64,000 nt of DNA from the NCBI RefSeq assembly GCF_043641665.1, contig NC_092189.1, forward strand, positions 7,519,333 to 7,583,332. The letters are read 5' to 3'. This DNA comes from Enoplosus armatus. Lineage: Eukaryota; Chordata; Actinopteri; Centrarchiformes; Enoplosidae. Shown here one piece after another: positions 42,513 through 55,084 of the stretch (its first letter is position 1; each line of letters opens with the position of its first letter). The notes under the pieces are model-generated. The model saw nothing but the letters and a program-made list of their open reading frames with translations, did not search any database and was not told where the DNA came from. Both the position numbers and the translations under genes were made by a program.

Positions 42513-45500
42513 GTAAGTATCTCCCAACTGTATTACGGCTATTTCGTGTAATTTGTGCATGTAGTTTACCTGTTTGAAAGAGACACGTACCCAAAACTTT
42601 GACGTCACGTCACTCTAACAAGTTAGCTAGCCTCTATGCTGCTAGCGAGTTAGTTAGCTGACTTTGACAAATACTACTTGTTTTAAGTATGAGTACCCCT
42701 TCTTTGCCACAGTTATTTTGCCTGGTCTTTCGGTTAGTGTGAGATAACACTGTTATGAGATCGCGAAGCTTGTTGTTTGTGTGATTTCTACGACAGTGTA
42801 AGCTAGCACACTTAGCTAACACGCTAGCTAATTATCTAGCCTGCTGGCTAGGTAGCTAGCTACCTAGGCTAGCCAGCTAAGCTAGTTTGACAGCTCCAGG
42901 GCTGAATAAACACCGGGGAATTTTTACATGTTTTGCGTTAACGAACATATCGTCCTTCCGGTGATGGCTGCCACTGTCTGGAAAGGGTTTTAACTCTTAA
43001 TTGTGTATAGAAATGCGTTACTCTCCGGTATGATTGTTATGACACTTGTAGCTAAGTTACACTTAACGTTACAGTGCCAATACTGTAAATTAAGTCCTTT
43101 GTAAAAGTTACACCACATGGCTGGATTACTTCACAGCCAAATTGTTATGTTTGTCTTGCACTCTATATTAGTCAACCAACATAAATTAAGACCTGAAGAT
43201 GTCAAAATGTCTAATGTTATGCCAGATACTACAGGAAGACATAAACTGCGATTTCTTTAAACGCCTTCTGCAGCAAAACGCGTTAATCCAATCTACAATA
43301 TGTAGCAATCTTGTCAAATATGTTTGTCAAATCACCACACATGGTAAAGTAATTTTATTGTGATATATAATACCAAAGAACGAGATAAACAACAGCGCAA
43401 CACTTATTAATCAGTGACCAGTGATCCTGCAGTGTTGTGCAACTTTTTGGTAGTTGTCCAGCTGTTAGTTTAAGTGCAAGAATTTTATTATTTAAGTTAA
43501 ATGAGACACACCAGTTACTGTTTACTTTGGAGACAGTCAGGTTATTGTCAGGCAAAATGTTAAAGAAAGTGACAAAAGTGTATGTGCATGTAGCATATGT
43601 ACTCTGTGAGTCATTTTTGCTTGTGCACTCATAGTGAGCATAGTTTGATGTCAGTCAAAGCCTGCATGGCCAGCAGCAGTAATTTAGTTCCTGATATTAT
43701 CTACCAGCCAGCGCTGAACTTGGGCAACACCTTGGGGATTGTGCGTCTTTTGTCTTGCTTTGGACTCTGGTTTACTTTTAGCTACTGACTAAATGTGAGC
43801 ATGCTGTCCTGTACTGTCGGCTTGTGGGAGGCAATTGCATAATTTTTCCTCCCTTCAAAGGTTCAATGGCTAATTTTGCAGACCCAGACAATAGCGTGTT
43901 CTTAAGTCCATCCAAGAATGCATTCCTGTTGAATGCACTTGTCTCCCAGGAGTGTGACGTCCTGGAACATGGGTTACTTTCATGGGAGAGAGACAGAGAG
44001 GTGGGGGGCAGACCAAGAGAGAGAAAGGAGGAAAGGAAAGGAAATTCAAAGATTAAAGAGTTTCCATATTTGTTTTCCTCCTGGTTTCTTTGAAATACAG
44101 GGTGATGAAAGAGCTCATGTTTTGTGACATTCAGAAATGGTCACTGTTTGTATTGACACAAATTTTCATAAAGTGTCACCAAGCTGTGAGTCATTCACGC
44201 TAACGGTGTGGCATAATGCAACACTTCTTATTGTATGATTAAGGAGAGGTTTTTGCTGAGGCAAGACATGCAAGCAAATGTTTTATCCTGTTTTAATTAG
44301 GTCTTGCAATGACTGAAGGCAAAATGTTTTATATGAAGAATAAAACACAATTGGGTTCATGAGTAACTGCAGGGGAAATTTATTTGACAGATACAGCACC
44401 GCAGCAGTCTAACGGAAATCTGCGTGATAGTGTGTCACTGTGAGAGAGTATCACAACTTCCGTTTTATCTGGCTGTTATCTAGGACAGGGCCACCGCTGT
44501 GAGGAGATAAGATGTTGCATCACTACAACATATCCTCTTGTGTTTTGCATGTCATTCATGCAAACATGAAGCTTTGTGCAGTGTCAGTAACACAGCTAGA
44601 GAGACTCAGGATACATACAGTTAGTAACATAGCATGCAAAGTAATAAGTAAGACTCCTCTAAACTAAATGAAACCTGAACTAAAACATGATGGCCACTTT
44701 TCTAAACACAGATTAAGTCTTGTCCAGGACTGAACCGAGTGTAATATGAAGAATTCAGTTTGATACAGGATGAGGCTCGATGTCTGTCTACAATCTCCCA
44801 GCTCATAAAGTTACTGTAACTCATAGTCCAACGTGGAGTATTTTAATCAGCTGTGAAAAAGCTCCTGGCATGGCCATTTTCAAATAATTTTGTTGGCATA
44901 GATTACATTTTACAAAAGAGAGTATGTTGTCAGAGTGGTAACCATGCCCTGCAGCTTACAGTAGTACTACAGCCAGAACCACAGAGAGGATGTACCTCCA
45001 CCCATCAAATCAATGCTGCTCTTTCAGGCCCTGTATATTTTGTTGCTGATGTGGCAGTAGTGAGGGAGGAATGGGGAGGAATGAGGAGGTGCAGGGTTCA
45101 AATGTTTTGCCTCACCATACTTTTTTGGCTAAAACTGTGACAGGGCTCGCTTAATTATCTGGAATAAGATTTTTTGGTTATAGATGATACATCTGTAGTC
45201 CTGTAAGAAACAGTATTCAAGCTAATGAAATTAAAATGCACCCAGGCCACTGGCCACAGAAAACACCTGGGCTGTATGCTACACATACTCTTAGGGCAAT
45301 GCATTGGAAGTTGATACACTCCACCCCAAGCAGCAAGCTTGGCAGGAATTTTCCAGATAACCAGTTTTTCCAGTTATTTCTGGATAGATCTCAGATAACA
45401 TATTTATCAAGTCTCTTTTCACAAACAGAGTCCTTGCTCGGCAAAATAAAAGAGTTGATGTAAACAGACAATAATGCACCATGAATACCCCACATCTTTT

Positions 45501-48500
45501 TATGTTTCTCGAATATTCTCTGCTTTGTTCTTCTTAATGCCTTTCATGATATACTTCCTATACAGCCTGGACATTAGATTTGTTTTCTGTCTTATGATAA
45601 GTGCTGGTTGTGACAGCGTATATGAGTACATATTGTCGACTACTAGAATAGCATTGGCCTGCTTGGTTTGCCTTAGTTTGTTGTGTAATCACCATGATTC
45701 TGAATATGTTCATAGGCTGCCAAACCTGCCAACCTCATTGAGTACATGGTACACACATAGCTGTTCATTCTGCTGGTTTCTGTATACCCTTTATGAAATA
45801 TAGAAGCCCAATGATTTAGAAAATGAGCTTTATTAACCTGAGATCACTGGAGAGCCACAATTTGTAGTGTCGGTTTCTTCCCATTTGAGTTCCCTTTTTC
45901 TTTTCTAGTTAGTTTCTTATGTCAAAAAGCAAGAGCTCACCTCACAGTGAGCACAGCCCTGTTTCACTCAGTGCCATTTCAGGTCCCATTTATGTTTATG
46001 ATTAACAAATTTGCATTTGCTTGTTTAGTTCCTTGATTTTGGTTTTGACGAGTGGTTGGATTCAGAACACACACACAAGCACTCCCTATTGTCCCATTGA
46101 GCTTTTAGCCTCTAAAAGGACAAATGTATGGGCGTGGCTGTGATGAGAGTACCTTTTATCTGTTATCGTCCATGTTGTTGGTCTAAATGGAGACCATATA
46201 TTTTGAACTGAAATGCCATGTTGAATACTTGACATAGGCATGATTTACTGAAATTATGTTTGTTTTTCATCCTACTGTATAGAACCAATGTGGTGATGAA
46301 CTACTCAGAGGTGGAGTCTAAAGTCAGAGAGGCCACCAATGACGACCCCTGGGGACCATCAGGACAGCTGATGAGTGAAATCTCTAGGTAAGAGCAACAC
46401 GCAGTGTTGTACAACATGTCTTGCTGAAAAGCACCAAGGTTATTTGTAAATAAGATCACAGCAGAAAGCATATCTTAAATCCCTTTTCAACTGCCCGAAT
46501 GTTTGCAGCAACATTTTTCGGAGCTCAGGAAATTCACCTTCGCTTCGACCATAGGAACCTATTTTAAGTTTTGGTTCTTGGGCCCTGGACACAAAAGTCC
46601 CTGTTACAGTATTCATTCAAACTTATGCAATCACTGGTTGTCAGTATGCTCAGTATTAGGGCAGAGATGGGAATTTAAACATCTTCTGCTGTTAAGTGCT
46701 AATAATGTAGCCAACTAGAGACGGAGCGCAAGAAACTAAACTGAGGCTGAAACTAATTGTTTCATTGTGGTTGGGTACTAAAGCAGAAAAGGAACCAGAC
46801 AAAACACTGTCCTGGCCTTTCCTACATTAACATTCAGTCACACAGCAGTGAATTACAAGACAATGACATGAACCTCCTCTAAGTTTACAGTGTTGTTGTC
46901 TTTTTGCATGTAAAGTGACATATTAATGGATGTCACTTTTTTATCTTTTATTTGTCTGGTTTGCCTAATCCTTGCAGTTCTTGAGATGCAGTGCATACAC
47001 AAACACAAATGTGCTAAAGGAACCTGTAGTTCCTGAAATACTTCTTGAGTGGGCCTCAGCCTAGTACAAGGGAGTCTCTGGTCAAAGGCTGTAAAAGGTC
47101 TAACCAGTCCAATTGTTGTCTGCCATGTATAGCAAATTAAAACTTTCGTCAGTAAATGGACAACGTCTTACTCTTTCTTTTTCTTCTGTGAATGTTTCTA
47201 TAATCAGAGCCACCTTCATGTATGAGCAGTTCCCAGAGGTGATGAACATGCTGTGGGCCCGCATGCTGAGGGATAACAAGAAGAACTGGAGGAGAGTCTA
47301 CAAGGTCTGCCCCAGTACTGTTACAACATCCCACAAACACACAATGCTTTATTATGACACGAGGCTTGAAGCCCTAAGCACCAAGTACAGTTTTGATTTG
47401 ACCTAAGTTTTGGACCAGACCCAACTCAAACCAACGTGGCTCTGGTTTTAACCCGACTCAAGCTGGAACCCTTTTAAAATGAGCCATCTGTTAACATTAA
47501 CTTCTAATTTTCTGCTCATTACTTACAGGAAGGAATCAACAACAAACGTTAATTAAAAAAAAAGGAAAGTTGGGTGAAGAGGGGTGTTTTTAATTGAAAT
47601 TATATTTTTTAATAATTCACAAAACAAAAACAGTTGGCCTTGAATAGACACAGTTAAGATGCCTCACATTGTTAACATGCTCTGAATTGAGGGGGAAAAG
47701 TTCTGATTAATAAAATTTTACCCATAACTGATCCAGTACAAGGCCATGAGAGAGAAAAACAGGTCAGATTGACCCCAACAAGATTCAAGTTAAGAATCAA
47801 ACCTTAAGCGCTTTTTACTCTTAACTACTGTTGTGTGTCTGTTTCTCAGTCCCTCCTACTGCTGGCCCATCTCATCAGGAACGGATCAGAGAGGGTTGTG
47901 ACCAGTACCAGAGAACATCTGTATGACTTGAGATCATTAGAAAGCTACCACTTTGTAGGTAAGGTATCCTTGTGGTCTTTTCCCTCTGTATTTTTTTTCT
48001 CCTTTTATACCATCTTTTTCTTTGCTTGTTGGAAGAATAAAACCTAAACAAACTGCTAAACAAAAAATAAGCTTTGATTAGGTGAGGCGCTCTCTACACC
48101 TCAGCATTGTAGTGTTTAGTGTTCATTAACAATAGCTTCAGTGTGAGCTGCAATGAATGGATGGAGGCCCTAAGCACTGCTTAGTCCAAAAACCCTTAAA
48201 CCATACACACACTGCCTTAAAGCTGCTTTCACTCTTCCCAACCATGTGTGTATTTATGGTGCAGTTTACAAACAAGAACATTCAACTGTCCCTTTGCGGA
48301 GATTTATTGTTATTATAGTGTGTGTGTGGTTTCAATACATTAATGACATTAATCTAGGTGTCTCTGTCTCTAGATGAGAATGGGAAGGACCAAGGTGTGA
48401 ATGTGCGTCAGAAGGTGAAGGAGCTGGTGGACTTTGCCCAGGATGATGACAGACTTAGGGAAGAACGGAAAAAGGCAAAGAAGAACAAAGACAAATACAT

Positions 48501-51500
48501 TGGGGTATCCTCAGACAGTATGGGATACCGAAGTTACTGTAAGTTCTCAGATAAGGGAGTAATATAAACAGACGGATTATTAACAAACACGTTTGGGTTT
48601 TAATTCAATTCATGTTCCATTTTTCTTGCTTCTTTCTCCTTTTCCACCTTCTTCCCTCCAGCGGGGGACAGGTACGACTCCAGCGATAGCCGGGGAAAGT
48701 GGGACGACGATTGGGACAAGAATAAAGGGCAGTTCCCCTTCAGTGAGAAGTTGGGGGAGATCAGCGACAAAATCGGCAGCACTATTGACGATACCATAAG
48801 CAGATTTAGGAAGAAGGATAGAGACGACTCACCAGATCGATTTAGGTTGGAGGCAGACCAGTCATCATATTATTATATTTGCCTCCATATTGAAAGGCTC
48901 AAACCATGTTCCAAATATGAACTAAAGGGAAGCCCCCACAATCCAAACTCAAAATAGAAAAATGAAACTTAGTATCACTCTCAAACAACTTTTCAATACA
49001 GAACGATCAACTAGACCAAAGTTTTCTGATGCTGTTAAAGGTTCTTACATCAGCGCTGCTTGTAAACACGGCAGTAAATGGGCCTTTATTTTTTAATGTT
49101 ATGATCACATTAGAAAAACACAAAATGCTGACTGATCAGGTCATTAATAGCCAAAGATAGGAAAAAATTACAAGCCCCCTAACAGATTTATTTGGGTTCA
49201 TACAGTAGATAACAATCAGGCTTCAGGCTTCATCCAGAACAGGGTTTGGGTCTTGGTTCTTTGTGTTCCTTGATGGATATAGTATGTACAAAGAAAATCA
49301 CACCTGTCTTACATGAGCTGTTATTGTCTCCAAAGTGACAACGAGGAGGACCGGGGTCGCTCGTCTCACAACGGCCAGTCAGGAAAAGACTTTAAAGATG
49401 AAGAGGAGACTGTTACCACCAAGAGTGTACACATAGTCCAAGCAACAGAGACTACAGCAACACGGAAGAGAGGAGGGGTCCCGTCCAGGAAAGTAGACTT
49501 GGGGGCGGCAGCCAACTTCACAGGAGACAAGAGCCCGGACACCACATCCAAACAGGTAGCAAGAGCACATGTGAACATAAGACTTTGATATTTGTGTAGT
49601 TATGTATGCACTGTGCCCTGATCTTTTTGTAACTGTTATTTATTCTAGCCTCAGCCAGCTGCCCCTCAGCCCTCCAGTACCGGCCTAGCTGACCTGCTAA
49701 TGGTGGACACAACTCCAAGCCAGCCTGCTGCCACAGGTATAATGTCACTGACTTCAAATAATGCCCTGACATTTTGTGAAATATGCTTGTTAGCATTGCT
49801 TAGCACTTATGGAAGCAGCTAGTCCCAAAAGGAGAAGTATGAAGTAACCCTAACCCTCCAATAGCCCTAAATATGTTTTATTTACATGTTGTATATTCTT
49901 AGCAAACAAGCTAGACGCCAGTAAATCCAGAAATAATGTTATTGTCCATTGTATAAAACAGGAAGCTGCACAGTGACTGCAGGACTAGACTCTGTAGTGA
50001 CAGTGCCCAGCTGCTGATGCTAGGACAATTTTTGGGGACAGCAGGGGGAGGGAGTTGATGTATAGGAACTAAGTGCACCAGATGTTTTTGGAGCTGTCCC
50101 TGGTGAATGGAGGACAGGAGTGCTGAACAGATGTTTGATCTTCTCCACCTATCCACTGCCACCACTCCTCCCTCCTACACCTCTGACACTGAAGGAATGC
50201 TAACTATGGTAGAATGACACCTGGAGCTCGCTTGTTTAACATTGATGTTTGTTTCTCAATGCAGACCTGATCAGTGGATTTGCTGACTTCTCCTCGCCTG
50301 CTGCCTCCGTCGGCCTCTCCTCAGGATCTGGTTGGTTTCAAGACTTTTCTGTTTTTTTTGTTAGTGTGTGCATGTGTGTGCTGTGCTGTTGCAGCCATAC
50401 TGCTAGAATATTCAGAGGGATGCTGAGAGGAAGCCCTGGCCATATGGAGCCTGCTACCTGCTCTGCATAACAAGAACAGACACACATCAACTCCTGTTAT
50501 GGATGACAAGGAGACAGGGACAGAGGAAGAAGTTGGTGGGGGTGGAGGAAGCTGAGAGAGATTGAGAGGAGGGATAGAGACAACAAGCAGGGCCAATTCA
50601 ATGAAAATTTAAAATGTGGCACCAGTGGTCACTGAGACTGTCCTGGATAAAGCTCGACTGAAGACTCGAACTGTTTGTTCGTCATTTCTGTGACAGTTTG
50701 AAATTTGCTTGCGTGACTTTTTTTGCGACTTGTGTATGTAATCTTGTAATTATTTACACAGCTCACAATACAAACATCAATGTTTGGATGGCAAAGATTA
50801 ACATTCATCCAACTGTCTTTTCTTTCTCTTTCTGGTTGCAGCAGCACCAGCCTCGAGCAGCAACGGAGACTTTGGAGAGTGGAATGCCTTCCCTGGAGGT
50901 CAGATGCCAGCATCTGCTCAGACTGTCGACAGCAGCGCAAGTGACCTTTTTGGAGCCATGGCAGCAGGTCCTGCCGCCGCCCCAGCCCCCGCCCCAGTCT
51001 CGGCTCCAGGCTCTGGTCCTGCCTCAGCAGACCTGTTTGACTTGATGGGGCCAACTCAATCCCTCACCTCCTCCCAGAGCCTCAACTTTAGCATGAGCAG
51101 CACACAGAGTATGAGTACCACAGTCCTGCCCCAGTCTAGGTCACAGGTATGCATGATTGCACTCATACGCATCACACACGCATCCTTTTTAAATAATTCA
51201 TTCATATACATATCATTACAAGACTGGTGGAGGGGGCTTAAATGATACAGGTGGAAGCAAAATATCCTCAGGGAAATAACGATACACTTTATGATTTCAG
51301 AGTTCATGGATACAGAGCTAGACAGATACATTTTAGGGTTATATTTTTTTAATCAGATATATGTGTTGGCATATATGTAAGACTGTATTTGAAAAATACA
51401 GCATATCAATTTGATTAAAAAAGCACTTAATAATATTTAAAAATATATCTGAATCACCAGTTGACGGCTGTATTTTAGAAATCCTGCTAAAAACCTGTGC

Positions 51501-53027
51501 ATTTATACAAAGAGGTATTGAAGCTGTCACTTCAAAAGTTTTCAGCGAAGATGTTGGAGGTGTCGTGTGGAAGCCTGTGGAAACTTGGAAAATGACATAC
51601 TGTGTGAAAATACAAACGTGTGTGAAATACCAGTTAAATTAGTCATTAAATAAAAAAGCATCATGGTTACAAGCTCCAAATACATAAATGTCACCCTGTA
51701 TGCACTGTATATTGCTTTGAACATATGAAATGAGTGTTCCACTACAAATTTATATTTAAAAAATGTACTCATTTACTCTTTTTGCACTGCTTGCTTATCA
51801 CACCGTCCGTATGGCTGTGTGATAAAGACATACCTCGTGTGATTGAAAGATGGAGGACAAGCATGATGGTAGAGGGTTAACATGCAGCCTCACCAGATGC
51901 TCGACTCCCCCAGAGACCGCCCACTAACCGCCCACTCCTCCTGTTACTGACACACAGAATGAAAAGAATCAGTTCTGAGTTACAAAAACATTAAAACCCC
52001 AACAAAAGCCTGTGGATGTCGACTGTATCTCCATGTTAAAAGGTTGTTTGACCTACTTAAAAAACTCTGTATTGTCTTTGTTTCTCTGAGAAGACACCCA
52101 CCACTCCCTTTTACTCTAGTTACTTTAGATGGTATGTTTTAATGATTTCAGAAAGAGACGGCAGCAGATTCCTCAGTACAGTATCGAGGTTAAGTGGGTC
52201 AGGCTAAAGGTTTAAGAGTGAATTATGAGAAGGAACTGTATCTTTTCATCATGTATTTCAGTGTTGGAGCTTTTATGTATCGTATCACTGCATATTTCTG
52301 TGATTTTTTTTTTTTCACTTCACATGGATTAGCTCTTTCACTAACATTGTATCTGTCTTTGTCTTTGCCAGCCCCTCCAGAACATGGGGGGTCCTCTACA
52401 ACCGCAGTCTGTCATGACCCTCCAGCCTGTGCAGCAGGGAGTGGCCTCTCAAGATGCCGGAGCCAAAGCGTCCCTCCCTTCCACCTGGTCGGACCACTCG
52501 GTTAACATCAGCCTGGACTTCCTGGGCCCCGGCAACCAGCCACCCAAGCCTAGCCAGCCCAGCCTCAATACCCTCCAACACGGTGAGAGGAATGGCAGAT
52601 CTGGCATGAACGCTGACACTGTATCCAGGCTCTCCTTCAAAGCGCCCCGCCAAGTCAAATGTGATTTAAAACTTGGCACTTTTTATTCATTGAGTTTGTT
52701 TTGTCATTTCCAGGCAACCAGGTACCTGCCAACATGCTCTCCCAGGGATTTTCCAGTATGAGCCTTGGACCTACACCAGTCAGGCCACCTGTAAATCCCA
52801 TGATGCACCCTGGCGCTGGCTTGGGAATGGGCATGGGGATGGGGATGGGGATGGCCCCCAACCAGGGAATGATGGGAATGGGCATGAACATGGGGATGCC
52901 ACAGGGAGGTATGACCATGGGGATGCCCGGTGCGATGGGGATGGGGATGGGGATGGGGATGAACCCTGCAATGGTCCAACAGCCCAAACACGATGCCTTT
53001 GCTGACTTCGGCAACTTTGGAAAGTGA
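42472..53027 (+). CDS. clint1: Clathrin interactor 1 / epsinR (complete, 634 aa)
   Basis: Clathrin adaptor of the trans-Golgi/endosome: an ENTH domain binds PI4P and SNAREs (vti1b family), and the disordered tail binds clathrin and the AP-1 gamma ear. Twelve coding exons: 42472-42512, 46283-46387, 47208-47304, 47850-47958, 48374-48538, 48662-48845, 49336-49555, 49649-49736, 50265-50330, 50842-51146, 52372-52582, 52714-53027. Lengths sum to 1905 nt and every junction is AG/GT and in phase. ENTH covers about residues 10-150 (MWKVRELVDKA, DDPWGPSG, KNKDKYIGVSSDS). Tail motifs: GFADF (341-345), DFGEW (368-372), clathrin-box-like DLFDLM (422-427), Met-Gly repeats (566-613), end FADFGNFGK. Human CLINT1 is 625 aa. 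The first of two adjacent ATGs is chosen because human starts M-x-NMWK. Whether this is clint1a or clint1b is undecided. Confidence 0.96.
42513..46282 (+). other. clint1: clint1 intron 1 (3.8 kb)
   Basis: Starts with a CpG-containing, GCTAGC-rich region (palindrome listed separately), then AT-rich unique sequence. No exon or transposon recognised. A purine-rich patch lies near 43982-44045. Confidence 0.75.
42843..42877. repeat. GCTAGC-rich palindrome in clint1 intron 1
   Basis: The core CTAGGTAGCTAGCTACCTAG (42848-42867) is a perfect 20-bp palindrome, and arms GCTGGCTA and TAGCCAGC extend it to 35 bp. The surroundings (about 42785-42895) are rich in GCTA/TAGC words. Confidence 0.85.
46283..46387 (+). 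CDS. clint1: clint1 exon 2 (ENTH)
   Basis: Residues 14-49, TNVVMNYSEVESKVREATND then DPWGPSGQLMSEIS. Confidence 0.95.
46388..47207 (+). other. clint1: clint1 intron 2 (820 bp)
   Basis: AT-rich intron, nothing recognised. Confidence 0.8.
47208..47304 (+). CDS. clint1: clint1 exon 3 (ENTH)
   Basis: Residues 49-81, RATFMYEQFPEVMNMLWARM then LRDNKKNWRRVYK. Donor gtctgc is weak but the frame and homology fix it. Confidence 0.95.
47305..47849 (+). other. clint1: clint1 intron 3 (545 bp)
   Basis: Nothing recognised. Acceptor gtttctcag. Confidence 0.8.
47850..47958 (+). CDS. clint1: clint1 exon 4 (ENTH)
   Basis: Residues 82-118, SLLLLAHLIRNGSERVVTST then REHLYDLRSLESYHFV. Confidence 0.95.
47959..48373 (+). 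other. clint1: clint1 intron 4 (415 bp)
   Basis: Nothing recognised. Acceptor gtctctag. Confidence 0.8.
48374..48538 (+). CDS. clint1: clint1 exon 5 (end of ENTH)
   Basis: Residues 118-173, DENGKDQGVNVRQKVKELVD then FAQDDDRLREERKKAKKNKD and KYIGVSSDS. Confidence 0.95.
48662..48845 (+). CDS. clint1: clint1 exon 6
   Basis: Residues 173-234, including WDKNKGQFPFSEKLGEISDK and IGSTIDDTISRFRKKDRDDS. Donor AG/gttgga is non-ideal, yet it is the only one that joins SDNEEDRG in frame. Confidence 0.93.
48846..49335 (+). other. clint1: clint1 intron 6 (490 bp)
   Basis: Nothing recognised. Confidence 0.8.
49336..49555 (+). CDS. clint1: clint1 exon 7
   Basis: Residues 234-307, acidic then basic linker: SDNEEDRGRSS, KDFKDEEETVTTKSVHIVQA, KVDLGAAANFTGDKSPD. 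Acceptor tccaaag. Confidence 0.94.
49649..49736 (+). CDS. clint1: clint1 exon 8
   Basis: Residues 308-337, Pro/Ala-rich with LADLLMVD, the counterpart of the human LVDLFDG segment. Confidence 0.9.
49737..50264 (+). other. clint1: clint1 intron 8 (528 bp)
   Basis: Nothing recognised with confidence. Confidence 0.75.
50265..50330 (+). CDS. clint1: clint1 exon 9 (gamma-ear motif)
   Basis: Residues 337-359, DLISGFADFSSPAASVGLSS, with the GFADF motif of the type that binds AP-1 gamma or GGA ears. Donor G/gttggt. Confidence 0.92.
50331..50841 (+). other. clint1: clint1 intron 9 (511 bp)
   Basis: Nothing recognised. Ends in a tandem NAGNAG acceptor. Confidence 0.8.
50842..51146 (+). CDS. clint1: clint1 exon 10 (FGEW and DLFDL motifs)
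   Basis: Residues 359-460. DFGEWNAF corresponds to human DFGDWSAF, a second ear-binding motif. Then come SASDLFGAM and DLFDLMGPTQ (clathrin-box-like). Acceptor gcagcag allows a start at 50842 or 50845. Confidence 0.93.
51147..52371 (+). other. clint1: clint1 intron 10 (1.2 kb)
   Basis: AT-rich unique sequence, nothing recognised. Confidence 0.8.
52372..52582 (+). CDS. clint1: clint1 exon 11
   Basis: Residues 461-531, PLQNMGGPLQPQSVMTLQPV, LPSTWSDHSVNISLDFLGPG and PSQPSLNTLQHG. STWSD.SVNISLD is strongly conserved with human. Confidence 0.94.
52714..53027 (+). CDS. clint1: clint1 exon 12 (Met-Gly repeat C-terminus)
   Basis: Residues 531-634. Two blocks of GM repeats (568-577 and 605-613) coded by GGGGAT hexamers, then DAFADFGNFGK and TGA. 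Confidence 0.94.
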
Positions 53028-53068
53028 TGGAGCTGGAGAGCAAAGATGATCTGGTGGAGTGGTGTCAG

Positions 53069-53100
<32 letters not shown>

Positions 53101-55080
53101 CGTCCATTGGTGAAGGATTGTTATGAGCTGCAAACAAAGAGTACTTGAATAATGTCAACTATCACAATATCAACACCCTGCAATCTCCTTAATGTTTAAA
53201 AAAAAAAGTAATGCTGTGTAGTGATACGGATCTAAATGAATGTGTGCTTGTGTTGTGTTTGAACCAATGATCTGTCTGGTCTGGGGCAATGGTCAGACAC
53301 ACACTGATGGCAATGTGCCTTGTCGGTTACTTATGAGACCGTGAGAAGAGGGAAGAGTGTGCCACCGAGAGAATGTCGGGGGTGGGGATTTGCTTTATAA
53401 CCTCAATCAAGTGAAATCACCAGAATAGCAAAAAACATATATCTGTAGCTGCAAATTGTTTTTGAGATGCATTCTCAGTAATGTTGCGTTTGAATAACAT
53501 GATCAGCCATTTTAACTTTCTAATGTACATTTAAGAATGTCAAGTTACCTCTCTTTTTTTCCCTTGCTCTTCCTTTGGCCTGTAAATAGAAATCTGGAGC
53601 CCTTAAAAATAAGTTATGAAGTTCTTAATATGAGAGGAAGTGACAGTGTGAAGAGTTGTATCATACAGACCAAATCTGTTATGAAGTAAGACCTATAACA
53701 AAGCACATTGACACCTTCTCTTTGTACATAAGTGTGCACACACACACTCCAAATGTGGCCCGCCAGTGCTGCAAAGTATGGACTGAGAGTTTGGAGTGAA
53801 AGCTATTGATTCATTTGAGGAGTTTCTCCTTCAACAGACCATCATTTGTGGCCTTTTCCTATTGCTATATATTATATATTTTACTTATGAAGAAGATTAT
53901 AATCAGTTTGCATCCAAATGAGATAATCAGTAGGTAGAAAAAGCCTCCTACAGGGGTTGTGGGTTCTTTATTACAGCACAGAGTGCCTGAAAGACCTTTT
54001 GCCTTTTCTCTTCAGTTAACCTCTTTGAAGGAGACAATGTGACTGTGCAGTGTTGAGGACAGCTACCAGGACAGAGCTTCTATACTACGTACAAACATGT
54101 CTGTTTGTACTTACGTCTCAAGCCAAGTGTGCTGTCTGTGCAGATATCAGATGCAATCGTATGATTATTTCACTCTCCCTGTTTTGTTCGTCCCATGCAC
54201 GTTTTTATCCTTTCCACTCAGAGCTCAAGATGAAAATATATTGAGCTCAATTAATTCAGCACCTCGAGTGTTGATACAGACTGTTATTAAGATCGCATCA
54301 TGCATCTGTCTGTTAAATGTTCACCAGCTCCTCTCTGTAAATGCTGCCTTCTCACCTTCCATTTTTTTTAATCAATGTTACAAACGGCAATCTTGAAAAC
54401 GCAGTCATAACCGTCATCAGTCCACATGTTTTTGCAACATATCAGGAAGATTGTGTGTGTGAGGAAGCACTTTTAGTACGCTGTGGTGGTTGGATGCAGA
54501 TGTGTCTGTGGGGTAGCGCGTAATGAACAAGCTGTACACCAGCTGACTGACCTGTTAGACATACAAAACATTGCTCTTCAGTGGTTCAAGTGCCTGCCGA
54601 TGGTTGCCTCCTGACCCTTGTAATGAGTGATTGACGAGTAAAACTTGTCACGGCATGACATTTCTTGGTTTGTCAACGATAAAATAAATAATTCACTGAC
54701 CAGAGGAGAGGGCAGTGGATGCTGCAGCCCCGAGAGGATTGCAGTTGTGCTTTCCCCGCCTCCCAAGGGCTCAAGAGGCTGAGCACACTAACCCATAGTA
54801 GCCTTGCATCGGAGTCTGAAGCATTAAAATGACCAAAATCTGTTTTTGCTGTTTTTTCTAAAATATATCAGTAGAGGTTGTTTTATTCATTTTGTTTTCT
54901 ACTTCAAATTGTTTTGATCTTCTCTAAAATGGGATTGTTACTGAAACACTAGCTTATGCAAATGTCAAAAAAAGTCCTTTGAGAAAATGAAATTTTTGCA
55001 TTATTCCCATTTTGATTTGATTTACACATCGAGATTCTTTATCTACAACATTAAACAGTTGATTGAAATTTGTTAATGGT
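53028..55080 (+). other. clint1: clint1 3' UTR (about 2 kb)
   Basis: Unique AT-rich sequence after the stop with a short CT run at 53073-53091. The end is placed after the ATTAAA at 55050 because a GT-rich element follows immediately. Confidence 0.6.
55050..55055 (+). terminator. clint1: Candidate polyadenylation signal of clint1
   Basis: ATTAAA with ggtgtgtgttatttggtgtg about 25-45 bases downstream, the classic GU-rich arrangement. Another AATAAA exists at 54683, and two more at 55212 and 55258 lack a GT-rich follow-up. Confidence 0.6.
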
Positions 55081-55084
55081 GTGT

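Noticed and set aside
52655..53158. 167-codon minus-strand Pro/Ile-rich open frame
   Set aside because: Antisense of the Met-Gly repeat exon of clint1.
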